NCBI GenBank assembly: GCA_022833215.1
Contig: JAIPUZ010000013.1
Span: 85,343 to 149,342, forward strand
Direction of reading: 5' to 3'
Source: Mesorhizobium sp.
Lineage (GTDB): Bacteria; Pseudomonadota; Alphaproteobacteria; Rhizobiales; Rhizobiaceae
DNA: 64,000 nucleotides
This document shows positions 54,348 to 63,944 of the stretch, piece after piece (within the stretch, counting starts at the first letter, position 1; every line of letters begins with the position of its first letter). Position numbers and translations under genes: made by a program. The notes under the pieces are model-generated. The model was not told where the DNA came from, ran no database searches, and saw only the letters and a list, made by a program, of their open reading frames with translations.

Positions 54348-55148
54348 CTACCCTTTCTCAAGGACCGTCAGGATGGGGCCGGCTGGATGCTTGCCGCCGA
54401 TGACGACCTTGCCGGCGCTGGTCAGCGTCGATATGGCGCCATCCAGAAAAAGCGCGTTGCGGCACCCCAGTTCATCGCGGAAGAGGCGGGCGAAGCTCCC
54501 AAGGCTTACGGGCTTGCGCGATATGGCCACAACGACGCGGCCTTGCATGTCGATGCCGGCTCCGTTGCGGATGTAACGCGATGCTCCGTCAGGCTCGAAG
54601 CGCGGATGTATCTTGCCGTCGATGACGAGCATGGGGCCGGATTGCGTGGCATAAAGCGCATCCGGCAGGGTTTGCGCATAAACCGAAGAGTCCATCACGG
54701 CCCCGCGCCCATCCCGGCCGACCATGAAGACGCCATTCGGCTTCATGAAGAAATTGCCCTCGCCATCGTCAAGATTGAGCGGTGTCTTCTCGCGCCCATC
54801 GTCGACAAGGAGCCCGACGGGCGACAGGTCCTTGTGATACATGCCGGCGTTCATGGACAGCAGGGGCGTGTTTCCCTGCCCTGCCATTTCAGTTTCGAAC
54901 GCAAGGAGGGAGCCGAACGGCTTGCCGTTCACATCCTCGTGCACGATGCGGATGTCATGGGCGGCGGGATCGAGCACGCACACGATATGCGTCCCGCCCT
55001 CGAAAGCCACATCGCGGCAGGGTTCAGGCAAAGGCACGGCAAGGGATTGCGGCGCCTGCGGGGGCGTTACCGCGCGCATCCACCAGGTCGCGGCAAATCC
55101 GGCGACGATCAGCACGGCGGCAAACAGGAAAAGCGACACTATTCTCAT
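54348..55148 (-). CDS. Phosphodiester glycosidase family (NAGPA/DUF2233) protein
   Basis: A 266-residue protein with an N-terminal membrane anchor or signal (about residues 4-24), then the NAGPA-type domain. Key segments: TPLLSMNAGMYHKDLSPVGLLVDDG, NGVFMVGRDGRGAVMDSS, ATQSGPMLVIDGKIHPRF and CRNALFLDGAISTL, with the conserved Asp-Gly. The family contains phosphodiester N-acetylglucosaminidases and spore/phage wall enzymes. Here it is probably a periplasmic hydrolase of unknown substrate. It sits between bolA and grxD on the opposite strand. Confidence 0.87.
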   Translation of the reverse strand: MRIVSLFLFAAVLIVAGFAATWWMRAVTPPQAPQSLAVPLPEPCRDVAFEGGTHIVCVLDPAAHDIRIVHEDVNGKPFGSLLAFETEMAGQGNTPLLSMNAGMYHKDLSPVGLLVDDGREKTPLNLDDGEGNFFMKPNGVFMVGRDGRGAVMDSSVYAQTLPDALYATQSGPMLVIDGKIHPRFEPDGASRYIRNGAGIDMQGRVVVAISRKPVSLGSFARLFRDELGCRNALFLDGAISTLTSAGKVVIGGKHPAGPILTVLEKG

Positions 55149-55287
55149 GCGTTCATGACGAAATCTGACAGCAGACATGCGCTGCGCCGGACACCCTGGC
55201 TATAGCGGACTTGTTTCGAAGCGCACTCGGGGCTATTTGATTGGTGAATTTGTGGCCTGATTTCCTGCAGGCCTGAAAGGATTGGCC

Positions 55288-55623
55288 ATGAGCGGAATCA
55301 ACGATTACATCGACAGCGAAGTCAAGAACAACGACGTCGTCCTGTTCATGAAGGGCACGCCGGGGTTCCCGCAGTGCGGTTTCTCCGGACAGGTCGTGCA
55401 GATTCTCGACTATGTCGGCGTGGACTACAAGGGCATCAACGTGCTCGACTCCAGCGAATTGCGCCAGGGCATCAAGGATTACTCCAACTGGCCGACCATT
55501 CCCCAGCTCTACGTCAAGGGCGAATTCGTGGGAGGCTGCGACATCGTGCGCGAGATGTTCCAGGCCGGTGAGTTGCAATCCTTCTTCGACGAGAAGGGCA
55601 TCAAGGTCAAAGGCGCGGCCTGA
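55288..55623 (+). CDS. grxD: Monothiol glutaredoxin, CGFS type
   Basis: A 111-residue Grx4/GrxD protein with the CGFS active site (Cys30-Ser33, in [13 protein letters not shown]). The glutathione-binding segments [20 protein letters not shown] follow. It carries or delivers [2Fe-2S] clusters and pairs with BolA, encoded about 1.1 kb upstream. ATG 55288 is chosen over TTG 55282. A terminator hairpin follows the gene. Confidence 0.96.
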   Translation: MSGINDYIDSEVKNNDVVLFMKGTPGFPQCGFSGQVVQILDYVGVDYKGINVLDSSELRQGIKDYSNWPTIPQLYVKGEFVGGCDIVREMFQAGELQSFFDEKGIKVKGAA

Positions 55624-55666
55624 CCTGATTTTTTGCGCTGCCACGGCAGCGCCGCATATTTCGTTC

Positions 55667-55693
55667 AAAGGCGCTGGTGCCCCCAGCGCCTTT
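55667..55693 (+). terminator. Terminator-like hairpin after grxD
   Basis: AAAGGCGCTGG pairs perfectly over 11 bp with CCAGCGCCTTT (loop of five to six bases). The T tract is only the three T at the end of the stem, so efficiency is uncertain. Confidence 0.6.
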
Positions 55694-55779
55694 GCTGCTC
55701 TCTGGAATTATGCGTTTCCGGGTGAGTTTTCACTCGCTTTCAAGCCCGGAAGCGCCCGACAGATTTGAAGGTTTTTCCT

Positions 55780-57021
55780 ATGGACGCGACCGCCAAAACG
55801 GCTCCGCCCCGGCTGCTCGGCATGGGCAAGATGGAGTTCATCGCCATGATGGCGATGCTCATGGCGCTCAATGCGCTGGCTATCGACATCATGCTTCCGG
55901 GGCTTCAGGAAATCGGCGCGACCCTCGGCGTCGAAAGCGAAAACCACCGGCAGTACGTCATCTCTGCCTATCTGCTCGGCTTCGCCGTAGCGCAGCTGGC
56001 CTACGGGCCGCTCGCGGATCGGTTCGGCAGACGCACACCGATGCTTGTGGGGCTTGGCATCTACATCGTGGCGGCCTTTGCCGGCGCGATTGCGCCAACT
56101 TTCACCAGCCTGCTCCTGATGCGTTTTCTTCACGGCATCGGCTCGGCGGCGACGCGCGTCATCACCGTCTCCATCATCCGCGATGTGTTCGGCGGCCGCC
56201 AGATGGCCGAGGTCATGTCTCTGGTGATGATGGTGTTCATGATCGTGCCAGTGATCGCGCCGGGCACCGGCCAGATCATCATGCTGTTCGCCGAATGGCA
56301 CATGATCTTCGTGTTCATGGGCCTGGCCGGCATCGTCGTCACCATATGGATGGCAATGCGCCTGCCCGAAACGCTGGACCCTGCGGACCAGCGTCCCTTC
56401 AACCTGCGTTCGATCTTTCAGGCGTTCCGGGTGGTGCTCACAAACCGTGTGGCGCTGTGCTACACGCTTGCCAGCACCTTTATCTTCGGCTCCCTGTTCG
56501 GCTTCATCAATTCCGCCCAGCAGGTCTATGTAGGGATCTACGATCTCGGCACGATGTTCCCTGTGGTGTTTGCCGCCGTGGCGGCCTTCATGGCCCTGTC
56601 GTCCTATCTGAATTCGCGGCTTGTGGGGCGCTTCGGAATGCGTCGCCTGTCCCATGCGGCACTGATCGGCTTTACCGCTGTCAGCGCCATCTGGTTCGTC
56701 CTGTCGCTGTTCGGCACGATCGCCTTCCCGCTGTTCCTGACCCTGTTTGCGCTGGCGATGTTCCAGTTCGGCCTCATCGGTTCGAATTTCAACTCGCTGG
56801 CCATGGAGCCGCTCGGCCACGTAGCCGGCACCGCTTCCTCGGTTCTCGGTTTCATGGGAACGGCTGGCGGCGGCGCGATCGGCGCATTGATCGGACAGGC
56901 GTTCGACGGCACCACGACACCGCTGGCGCTGGGCTTCCTCAGCGTTTCGGTGATCGGAATGGCGTTCGTTCTGATTGCGGAGCGCGGCAAGCTGTTCCAG
57001 GCTCACCACAAGCCGGTCTGA
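55780..57021 (+). CDS. Bcr/CflA family multidrug MFS transporter
   Basis: A 413-residue exporter with 12 hydrophobic segments. The Bcr/CflA pattern is clear: MMAMLMALNALAIDIMLPGL in segment 1 with the acidic Asp, YGPLADRFGRRTPMLVG (motif A) and FLHGIGSAATRVI. Such proteins use the proton gradient to expel drugs or metabolites such as sulfonamides, bicyclomycin or cysteine. Which compound is moved cannot be said. The ATG at 55780 starts the normal N-terminus. It converges with ttcA. Confidence 0.9.
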   Translation: MDATAKTAPPRLLGMGKMEFIAMMAMLMALNALAIDIMLPGLQEIGATLGVESENHRQYVISAYLLGFAVAQLAYGPLADRFGRRTPMLVGLGIYIVAAFAGAIAPTFTSLLLMRFLHGIGSAATRVITVSIIRDVFGGRQMAEVMSLVMMVFMIVPVIAPGTGQIIMLFAEWHMIFVFMGLAGIVVTIWMAMRLPETLDPADQRPFNLRSIFQAFRVVLTNRVALCYTLASTFIFGSLFGFINSAQQVYVGIYDLGTMFPVVFAAVAAFMALSSYLNSRLVGRFGMRRLSHAALIGFTAVSAIWFVLSLFGTIAFPLFLTLFALAMFQFGLIGSNFNSLAMEPLGHVAGTASSVLGFMGTAGGGAIGALIGQAFDGTTTPLALGFLSVSVIGMAFVLIAERGKLFQAHHKPV

Positions 57022-57028
57022 CATTCCG

Positions 57029-57898
57029 TCAATGCGGGGTTGCGCCACCGAGGTTCAGCCCCGCAAAGTCGAACAGGTTCCGGTCGAGCAAATGCGAGGG
57101 GCGCACATTGGCCAACGCCCGGATCATCGTATCCTTGCGGCCCGGCATCTTTCTTTCGATATCGTCGAGCATCGCCTTCATCAGGTTGCGCTGGAGCCCG
57201 TCCTGACTGCCGCACAGGTCGCAGGGGATGATGGGAAACCGCATGGCGGCGGCGAATTTCGCCAGATCCGCTTCGGCGCAGAAGCTCAGCGGCCGCAGCA
57301 CCATCACATCGCCTTCGTCGTTGAGCAGCTTGGGCGGCATGGCCGCAAGGCGACCGCCATGGAACAGGTTCATGAAGAAGGTTTCGAGGATATCCTCGCG
57401 ATGATGGCCCAGAACCAGCGCCGAGCAGCCCTCCTCCCGCGCGACGCGATAAAGATGGCCGCGACGCAGACGCGAGCATAACGAGCAGTAGGTGCTCGAT
57501 TCCGGCAGCTTGTCGGTAACGATCGAATAGGTGTCCTGATACTCGATGCGATGGGAAATGCCGTTGGCGTTGAGATAATCCGGCAGGATATGCTTGGGGA
57601 AATTCGGCTGGCCCTGGTCGAGATTGCAGGCGAGCAGGTCCACGGGCAGAAGCCCGCGCCATTTCAGATCGAGCAGCAGAGCCAGAAGCCCGTAGGAATC
57701 CTTGCCGCCGGAAAGCGCCACCAGCCACCGCTCGCCCGGCCTGACCATGGCGAAATCCTCGATCGCCTGCCGCGTCTGCCGTAAAAGGCGTTTGCGCAGC
57801 TTGTTGAACTCCACGGAAGACGGCACCGACGCGAACATGGGATGGCAGCCATTGTCGGCCTGCGGTGCGGTGTCTTCGGTGAGCAACGGCATATGCAT
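57029..57898 (-). CDS. ttcA: tRNA 2-thiocytidine(32) synthetase TtcA
   Basis: A 289-residue tRNA-modifying enzyme that thiolates cytidine 32. The PP-loop SGGKDS lies near residue 65 in [16 protein letters not shown]. The cysteines that hold its Fe-S cluster are in [11 protein letters not shown] and [13 protein letters not shown]. It works in the cytosol with ATP. The start is uncertain: 57898 or two codons on. The open frame continues upstream to 57985 without clear support. Confidence 0.93.
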   Translation of the reverse strand: MHMPLLTEDTAPQADNGCHPMFASVPSSVEFNKLRKRLLRQTRQAIEDFAMVRPGERWLVALSGGKDSYGLLALLLDLKWRGLLPVDLLACNLDQGQPNFPKHILPDYLNANGISHRIEYQDTYSIVTDKLPESSTYCSLCSRLRRGHLYRVAREEGCSALVLGHHREDILETFFMNLFHGGRLAAMPPKLLNDEGDVMVLRPLSFCAEADLAKFAAAMRFPIIPCDLCGSQDGLQRNLMKAMLDDIERKMPGRKDTMIRALANVRPSHLLDRNLFDFAGLNLGGATPH

Positions 57899-58069
57899 GA
57901 CGAGCGTGCCTTCAATCTTTCCAGGAACAGCGGGCGTTCCGGCGAACGCTGCCTCCCCTGCTCCGGCTTCTTTTCCTGGCCGCATTTATGCGACGTCGGA
58001 CGCCCGCAATAGAACATCGAACGGACAAGTGGAAACAGGTTTTTTATCGCTCCTCCTGACAAGAGGGGC

Positions 58070-58097
58070 AAAAGAAAAGGCCGCCTCGAAGGCGGCC
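58070..58097 (-). terminator. Intrinsic terminator after rpsD
   Basis: On the minus strand a GGCCGCC(T)/(A)GGCGGCC stem with a three-base loop is followed by TTTTCTTT. It ends the rpsD transcript 26 bases after the gene. Confidence 0.8.
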
Positions 58098-58122
58098 TTT
58101 CCAATACCGTATCCCGGCTCGA

Positions 58123-58740
58123 TCAGCGCGAGTAGAACTCGACCACCAGGTTCGGCTCCATCTGGACCGCGTAAGGCACATCCGACAGGTTCGGTACGCG
58201 AGCATAGGTGGCGACCATCTTGTTGTGGTCGACTTCAATGTAGTCAGGCACATCGCGCTCGGCGAGGCCAACAGCTTCCAGAACGATGGTGAGCTGCTTC
58301 GACTTCTCGCGCACCTCGATAACGTCACCCGCCTTGCAGCGGTAGGAACCGATATTGACGCGGCGGCCGTTCACATTGACGTGGCCGTGGTTCACGAACT
58401 GGCGCGCGGCGAAGATCGTCGGAACGAACTTGGCACGGTAGACGATGGCGTCGAGGCGCGACTCCAGCAGGCCAATCAGGTTCTCCGGGGTGTCGCCACG
58501 GCGACGGGCAGCTTCCTCATAGGTCTTGCGGAACTGCTTTTCGGAAATGTCGCCGTAGTGCCCCTTCAGCTTCTGCTTGGCGCGGAGCTGCAGGCCGAAG
58601 TCGGACAGCTTGCCCTTGCGGCGTTGGCCATGCTGGCCCGGACCATATTCACGACGGTTGACCGGGGACTTCGGGCGGCCCCAGATATTTTCGCCAAGAC
58701 GGCGGTCGATCTTGTACTTTGCGGATTCGCGCTTGCTCAT
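58123..58740 (-). CDS. rpsD: 30S ribosomal protein S4
   Basis: A 205-residue ribosomal protein S4, the usual length. N-terminal [20 protein letters not shown] is followed by [19 protein letters not shown], and the S4 RNA-binding domain covers about residues 94-155 ([20 protein letters not shown] then [14 protein letters not shown]). It nucleates 30S assembly on 16S rRNA. As usual in Rhizobiales it is a single gene outside the large ribosomal operons. An intrinsic terminator follows. Confidence 0.98.
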   Translation of the reverse strand: MSKRESAKYKIDRRLGENIWGRPKSPVNRREYGPGQHGQRRKGKLSDFGLQLRAKQKLKGHYGDISEKQFRKTYEEAARRRGDTPENLIGLLESRLDAIVYRAKFVPTIFAARQFVNHGHVNVNGRRVNIGSYRCKAGDVIEVREKSKQLTIVLEAVGLAERDVPDYIEVDHNKMVATYARVPNLSDVPYAVQMEPNLVVEFYSR

Positions 58741-58938
58741 CGCATTCCCTTTCAAACAAAATACCCTCGGCCCCATGGCCGCGGGGAAGGAAACGCGCCC
58801 TCCTCTGGCCTCCTTTTTCGAGACCTGACAGGATTGTCCGCGCCAAGCGACGGACCATCCACGGGACACGTCAAACGAAACAACCGGGCTTGCGGCCCGG
58901 TGCTTCGCGGTTTCCACTAGAGGGATCGGCCTGCGCTG

Positions 58939-59388
58939 TCAAGCGCACGTGCCGTTTGCGGCGGCATCGAAAGCCGCTCGCGCCTCTCGCAACCGGTCGC
59001 GGTTCTGCGCGGCCCAGTCTCCCAGCGAACCGATGGGAACCGCGATGGAGCGCCCAAGCGCGGTAAGCGCGTATTCCACTTCCGGCGGAGTGGTGGGTCT
59101 CACAGTGCGGCTCACCAGCCCGTCACGCTCGAGAGAACGCAGGGTCACCGTCAGCATGCGCTGCGATATGCCCTCGATGGACCGCCGCAACGCGTTGAAC
59201 CGCATCGGGGCCGGCTGAAGGTTGATGATGACAAGCAGGCTCCATGTGTCGCCCACACGGTCCAGCACGTCACGGATGGGGCAGCTGCCATTGCCGTCCT
59301 CCGCAAAACCCGGAGAGGCATGCAACAGCGGCGCGGGCCTCTCGCTTTCCGGCATGCCTGGAGCGACCTTTCCGACAATGGCATTCAT
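58939..59388 (-). CDS. HxlR family transcriptional regulator
   Basis: A 149-residue winged-helix regulator of the HxlR type. The N-terminal Cys lies in GSCPIRDVLDRVGDTWSLLVI, followed by the helix-turn-helix FNALRRSIEGISQRMLTVTLRSL and wing RTVRPTTPPEVEYALTALGRS. Many members sense electrophiles or quinones through such a cysteine. It is divergent from an NmrA-type oxidoreductase, the same arrangement as ytfH/ytfG (qorB) in E. coli, and probably controls it and itself. ATG 59388 is preferred to 59424. Confidence 0.9.
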   Translation of the reverse strand: MNAIVGKVAPGMPESERPAPLLHASPGFAEDGNGSCPIRDVLDRVGDTWSLLVIINLQPAPMRFNALRRSIEGISQRMLTVTLRSLERDGLVSRTVRPTTPPEVEYALTALGRSIAVPIGSLGDWAAQNRDRLREARAAFDAAANGTCA

Positions 59389-59459
59389 GGCGGTTCCTTC
59401 CGTGTAACCTGGGCACGAAATCATGCGTTCTTACAAACGTCGTCGCTCCCTGCTACATA

Positions 59460-59474
59460 GTTACCGTTAATAAC
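59460..59474. promoter_or_regulatory. Possible HxlR operator
   Basis: GTTACCGTTAATAAC forms a dyad of GTTA and TAAC arms around a seven-base spacer, between the divergent regulator and oxidoreductase genes. The position is right for an operator; the identity is inferred. Confidence 0.35.
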
Positions 59475-59518
59475 CAGATTATGCAATGTGCCTGTATAGC
59501 AGGGCATCAGGAGAGAAC

Positions 59519-60424
59519 ATGACCCAGACCGCAGACCTTCTTGTCACCGGCGCTTCCGGCCATCTCGGCAAAGCCGTGCTCACCCACCTCATCGAGACGC
59601 TGAACGTGCCGGCCGGCCGCATCGTCGCCACCAGCCGCAAGCCGCAGGACCTTGGCAACTGGGCGGCGCACGGCGTTACCGTCCGCAAGGCGGATTATGA
59701 CGACCCCTCCGGCCTTGGCGATGCGTTCGCGGGCATCGGTCGCCTGCTGCTCATCAGCACCGACGCGCTCGACGAACCGGGCAAGCGCCTGCGCCAGCAC
59801 AAGGCCGCAATCGAGGCTGCCGACAAGGCTGGTGTATCGCACATTGTCTACACGTCCCTGCCCGATGCAGAGACCTCTCTGGTGTCGTTTGCGCCCGATC
59901 ACGCCGGCACGGAAGCCGCCATAAAGGCAAGCGGCATCGAAGGCCACACCCTGCTGCGCAACAGCTGGTACTCCGAAAACGTCCTCCACGCGCTTCCCCA
60001 TGCACTGGAGACAGGCAAGTGGTTCACCGCAGCCGGCAAGGGCGGCACCTCCTACATCGCCCGCGACGATCTCGGCCTTGCTGCGGCGATCGCGCTCGTG
60101 TCGGATTTTTCCGGCAAACGCACGCTCAGCCTCTATGGCGCGAAGCCGTGGACGGTCGATGAGGTTGCAGAACTTGCGCGCAAAGCGACCGGCAAGCCGC
60201 TTGAGGTCGTGCAGGTTCCTGTCGAGGGGCTGGTTCAGGGGATGATCGGGGCCGGACTACCCGAGCCCGTGGCCCGCGTGTTCGCTTCCTTCGATGCGGC
60301 CGCTGCTGCCGGCAACCTTGCCGGCTCGCCGGCAGATTTCAAGGCGCTGACCGGTCGCGATCCGCAGTCTTTCGAAGACTGGTTCGCCAGCAACGCCGTC
60401 CCGGTGCTGACGCAGGCCGGCTGA
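59519..60424 (+). CDS. NmrA/QorB-like NAD(P)-binding oxidoreductase
   Basis: A 301-residue atypical short-chain dehydrogenase. The Rossmann motif is VTGASGHLGKAV (Gly-x-x-Gly-x-x-Gly) at residues 9-20. Later segments HIVYTSLPDAE and LLRNSWYSENVL match the NmrA/QorB group (NAD(P)H:quinone oxidoreductase 2). It would reduce quinones or act as a redox-sensing binder. A GGAGAG site precedes the ATG. It lies divergent from an HxlR regulator, which probably controls it. Confidence 0.88.
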   Translation: MTQTADLLVTGASGHLGKAVLTHLIETLNVPAGRIVATSRKPQDLGNWAAHGVTVRKADYDDPSGLGDAFAGIGRLLLISTDALDEPGKRLRQHKAAIEAADKAGVSHIVYTSLPDAETSLVSFAPDHAGTEAAIKASGIEGHTLLRNSWYSENVLHALPHALETGKWFTAAGKGGTSYIARDDLGLAAAIALVSDFSGKRTLSLYGAKPWTVDEVAELARKATGKPLEVVQVPVEGLVQGMIGAGLPEPVARVFASFDAAAAAGNLAGSPADFKALTGRDPQSFEDWFASNAVPVLTQAG

Positions 60425-60450
60425 CTTTTTCGGGTGGGGGCTATTTGCCC

Positions 60451-60639
60451 TCACCCGCCTTGCTTGTGCTCAGGCAGGCCCTTGTGCCTGGTCTCGGCGA
60501 ATTCCTCGAGCTCTTTTTCGCTCATCGATTCATACATTTCTCTTGAAGCGCCCCTGAGCTTGCTCTTGGGCGTTTCACCGCGTTTGGCGGACAGGGCCGC
60601 CCCTGCTGCCTTCTGCTGGGCTTTGGATCTTGCTGGCAT
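60451..60639 (-). CDS. DUF3008 family small protein
   Basis: A 62-residue basic protein that matches DUF3008: it opens MPARSKAQQKAAGAALSAKR, then has GETPKSKLRGASREM and MSEKELEEFAETRHKGLPEH. The family is common and function is unknown. It converges with the oxidoreductase gene and has a GAAAGGAGAA ribosome-binding site. Confidence 0.9.
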   Translation of the reverse strand: MPARSKAQQKAAGAALSAKRGETPKSKLRGASREMYESMSEKELEEFAETRHKGLPEHKQGG

Positions 60640-60689
60640 GATGGCGTTCTCCTTTCAGGAGAAAACGCCCGCCTTCTGTGCATGTTCCA

Positions 60690-61490
60690 TCACATCGGGA
60701 TCGTCAGGCCGAACCCCTGCATCAGGCGCCGTGTGGCGAAATCCGGCTTGCCGGAAGTGAACACGGCAATATCGGGCTCCGCGTCGGTTGCGTCCTGCCG
60801 GGGGCGCGCGTCGCTCACCAGCAAGGACAGCGCGCGCCGGGCGATGGCTTCGGCCGGATCGAGCCAGTCCACCGGCCAGGGTGCGGTCTTGCGCATGCGG
60901 TTTGCCAAAAACGGATAGTGCGTGCAGGCAAGCACGACGATGTCGGTGCGCTCTCCATCCTGCTCCACGAAACAGGGCGCAATTTCCGCTTTCACCTGCT
61001 CTTCGTCGACGAAGCCGTCGCGCATGTAGACTTCGGCAAGCGACGCCAGCCGCTCCGAGCCGACGAGCCGCACATGGCATTTTCTCGCCCACTGATGGAT
61101 AAGGTCGCGCGTATATTGCCGCTTCACCGTTCCGGGCGTCGCCAGCACCGAAACGAGCCCGGACCGGGTGCGCTCGGCAGCGGGCTTGATCGCCGGAACG
61201 GTGCCCACGAAGGGATGTCCGGGAAAGCGCCGACGCAGATCGTCGATCACCAGCGTCGAGGCCGTATTGCAGGCGATGACAGAGATTTCGGGCCGGTAGC
61301 GCTCAAGCAGCGTGGCGAAGAGCTCCAGAATGTGGGCCCGCAATGCCGGTTCCTCCCATGCCCCGTAGGGAAACCCCGCATCGTCGGCAACGTAGATGAA
61401 GCGGCGATCCGGCATCAGCACCCGCGCCTCGCGCAGCACGGTCAGGCCGCCGACACCGGAATCGAACATCAGGATCGGCTGTTCAGTCAC
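60690..61490 (-). CDS. murI: Glutamate racemase
   Basis: A 266-residue racemase that makes D-glutamate for peptidoglycan. The two catalytic cysteines are in [13 protein letters not shown] and [12 protein letters not shown]. The N-terminal [14 protein letters not shown] has the first catalytic acid. The start is GTG 61490 ([12 protein letters not shown]), which overlaps the end of trmJ by eight bases; a longer open frame upstream is the trmJ region and is not used. Translation is likely coupled to trmJ. Confidence 0.95.
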   Translation of the reverse strand: MTEQPILMFDSGVGGLTVLREARVLMPDRRFIYVADDAGFPYGAWEEPALRAHILELFATLLERYRPEISVIACNTASTLVIDDLRRRFPGHPFVGTVPAIKPAAERTRSGLVSVLATPGTVKRQYTRDLIHQWARKCHVRLVGSERLASLAEVYMRDGFVDEEQVKAEIAPCFVEQDGERTDIVVLACTHYPFLANRMRKTAPWPVDWLDPAEAIARRALSLLVSDARPRQDATDAEPDIAVFTSGKPDFATRRLMQGFGLTIPM

Positions 61491-62346
61491 CGTCGGGCTC
61501 CTCTGCCGCGCCCGAGGATCGTTGGGAAGGCGACGCGGCAAGACCTGAAGACGGGCGGGTATATGCCGCGCCGCGCGGCGAACCGCGGGTGAAGCGATCC
61601 AGAGACGTGACGACGCCGCGCAGCACGCGCAGTTCCGCGCCGGCAAACCCGGCCCGCGTCAGAACGGAACGCAGATTGTCCACCATCTTCGCCTTCTTCT
61701 CGGGCGGACGGAAATAGCCGCGCGCTTCCAGCGCTTCTTCCAGATGGTCGAACAGACCCAGCAGTTCTTCCTTGGTTGCCGGCTCCATTTCCGGGCCACG
61801 GAAATTGGTCCGCGTTTCGTCCTCGAAGCCCGACTTCATCCATTCATAAGACATCAGCAGCACCGCCTGCGCGATGTTGAGGGACGCAAAGCCCGGATCG
61901 ACCGGGAAGGTCACGATCTCGTCGGCGAGGCCAACCTCGTCATTGTTGAGACCGAAGCGCTCGCGCCCGAAGAAGATGCCTGTGCGCTGCCCCGCTTCAC
62001 AACGTGCCCTGAGCGCCCTGCCCGCCTCCACCGGCCCACGCACCGGCTTGAAGCCATCGCGCTCGCGCGCCGTGGTGGCGAAGATGAAATTCAGGTCGGC
62101 AATCGCAGACGGCAGGTCGCCGAACACGCGCACGGCATCGATCACATGGTCTGCCTTGCTGGCCGCCGCCCTTGCCTTCTCGCTTGGCCAGCCGTCACGC
62201 GGATTGACCAGCCGCAGCTCGGTCAGCCCGAAATTGGCCATGGCGCGCGCCACCATGCCGATGTTCTCGCCGAGCTGCGGCTCGACCAGAATGATCACCG
62301 GTCCCGTGGAGGGTGTTGCTTCGTCTGGGGCGTTCGCTGAAGGCAT
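61483..62346 (-). CDS. trmJ: tRNA/rRNA 2'-O-methyltransferase TrmJ-like (TrmH family)
   Basis: A 287-residue SPOUT methyltransferase. The knot-forming motifs are [20 protein letters not shown] (motif 1), [16 protein letters not shown] (motif 2) and [14 protein letters not shown] (motif 3). TrmJ methylates the 2'-O of nucleoside 32 in tRNA. The neighbouring ttcA enzyme also modifies position 32, which supports but does not prove the assignment. The last 35 residues are Ser/Pro/Ala-rich. It overlaps murI by eight bases and is divergent from icd. Confidence 0.9.
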   Translation of the reverse strand: MPSANAPDEATPSTGPVIILVEPQLGENIGMVARAMANFGLTELRLVNPRDGWPSEKARAAASKADHVIDAVRVFGDLPSAIADLNFIFATTARERDGFKPVRGPVEAGRALRARCEAGQRTGIFFGRERFGLNNDEVGLADEIVTFPVDPGFASLNIAQAVLLMSYEWMKSGFEDETRTNFRGPEMEPATKEELLGLFDHLEEALEARGYFRPPEKKAKMVDNLRSVLTRAGFAGAELRVLRGVVTSLDRFTRGSPRGAAYTRPSSGLAASPSQRSSGAAEEPDGD

Positions 62347-62570
62347 GGAGGTCCGGCGATTGAATGCATGGAGGGCAGTAGCCGTCCCTGCCATATCCGC
62401 CCGGCAAAATGAAGGCATTTCGCGCCCACCGACCCGACCAAAGGACGAGACTGGCACACTCCTGATAAAGCCCTGCACGATTTGCGCCCCATCACTTGCT
62501 TTGGTATAGGGGCGCATCCTTAACGCCCTACCGTTCCGGCAAGGCCATTTTCCAAGACGAGGCAGTTTTC

Positions 62571-63782
62571 ATGGCGAAGATCAAGGTGGCGAACCCGGTC
62601 GTCGAGCTCGACGGCGACGAGATGACCCGCATCATCTGGCAGTTCATCAAAGACAAGCTGATTCACCCCTATCTCGACATCGATCTCGAATATTACGACC
62701 TCGGCATCGAGCACCGCGACGCCACGGACGATCAGGTGACCATCGACGCCGCGAACGCCATCAAGAAGCACGGCGTCGGCGTGAAGTGCGCCACCATCAC
62801 GCCGGACGAGGCGCGCGTCGAGGAATTCAAGCTCAAGAAGATGTGGAAGTCGCCGAACGGCACGATCCGCAACATCCTCGGCGGCACCATCTTCCGCGAG
62901 CCGATCATCATGAAGAACGTGCCGCGTCTGGTTCCCGGCTGGACCCAGCCGATCGTCGTCGGCCGCCATGCCTTCGGCGACCAGTACCGCGCAACCGACT
63001 TCCGCTTCCCCGGCAAGGGCAAGCTGACCATCAAGTTCGTGGGCGAAGACGGCCAGACCATCGAGCATGAAGTGTTCGATGCGCCCGGCTCCGGCGTGGC
63101 CATGGCCATGTACAACCTCGACGAATCGATCCGCGAATTCGCACGCGCCTCGCTGAACTATGGCCTGCTGCGCAACTATCCGGTCTACCTGTCGACCAAG
63201 AACACCATCCTCAAGGCCTATGACGGCCGCTTCAAGGACATCTTCCAGGAAGTCTACGAGAAGGAGTTCGAGGCGCAGTTCAAGGAGCGCAAGATCTGGT
63301 ACGAACACCGCCTGATCGACGACATGGTCGCCTCCTCGCTGAAGTGGTCCGGCGGCTATGTATGGGCCTGCAAGAACTATGACGGCGACGTCCAGTCCGA
63401 CACCGTGGCGCAGGGCTTCGGCTCACTCGGCCTGATGACCTCGGTGCTGATGACGCCGGACGGCAAGACCGTCGAAGCGGAAGCCGCGCACGGCACCGTG
63501 ACTCGCCACTACCGCCAGCACCAGAAGGGCGAGCAGACCTCGACCAACTCCATCGCCTCCATCTTCGCATGGACGCGCGGTCTCGCGCACCGCGCCAAGC
63601 TGGACGACAACGCCGATCTCAAGCGCTTTGCCGAGACGCTGGAGCGCGTCTGCATCCAGACCGTCGAGAGCGGCTTCATGACCAAGGACCTGTCGCTGCT
63701 GATCGGCCCCGACCAGCCGTGGCTGTCGACCACCGGCTTCCTCGACAAGGTCGACGAGAACCTTCAGAAGGCGATGGCCTGA
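62571..63782 (+). CDS. icd: Isocitrate dehydrogenase (NADP+)
   Basis: A 403-residue NADP-dependent isocitrate dehydrogenase of the eukaryote-like type II group common in Rhizobiales. It decarboxylates isocitrate to 2-oxoglutarate in the TCA cycle. Family segments: [19 protein letters not shown], the substrate loop [19 protein letters not shown], and [19 protein letters not shown] and [13 protein letters not shown]. Full length. The ATG at 62571 gives the normal N-terminus. It is divergent from trmJ and followed by a terminator-like hairpin. Confidence 0.97.
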   Translation: MAKIKVANPVVELDGDEMTRIIWQFIKDKLIHPYLDIDLEYYDLGIEHRDATDDQVTIDAANAIKKHGVGVKCATITPDEARVEEFKLKKMWKSPNGTIRNILGGTIFREPIIMKNVPRLVPGWTQPIVVGRHAFGDQYRATDFRFPGKGKLTIKFVGEDGQTIEHEVFDAPGSGVAMAMYNLDESIREFARASLNYGLLRNYPVYLSTKNTILKAYDGRFKDIFQEVYEKEFEAQFKERKIWYEHRLIDDMVASSLKWSGGYVWACKNYDGDVQSDTVAQGFGSLGLMTSVLMTPDGKTVEAEAAHGTVTRHYRQHQKGEQTSTNSIASIFAWTRGLAHRAKLDDNADLKRFAETLERVCIQTVESGFMTKDLSLLIGPDQPWLSTTGFLDKVDENLQKAMA

Positions 63783-63824
63783 CACGAATGACCTCCGGCT
63801 TGCCTTCGCAAGCCGGCAACGGAC

Positions 63825-63865
63825 AAAAAGGGCGCTTTCCGGAAACGGGAACCGCCCCTTTTCTT
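63825..63865 (+). terminator. Terminator-like hairpin after icd
   Basis: AAAAAGGGCG pairs with CGCCCCTTTT (one bulge) around an inner TTTCCGGAAA palindrome. A CTTTG follows. It is located about 45 bases after the icd stop. Confidence 0.5.
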
Positions 63866-63944
63866 TGCCCGATCCTCCCCTGAAAAGTACGCATCCGGCT
63901 GGGGCCGCCTTGATGTCGTGATGTGAATCTGTCGCTTTGTCCTT

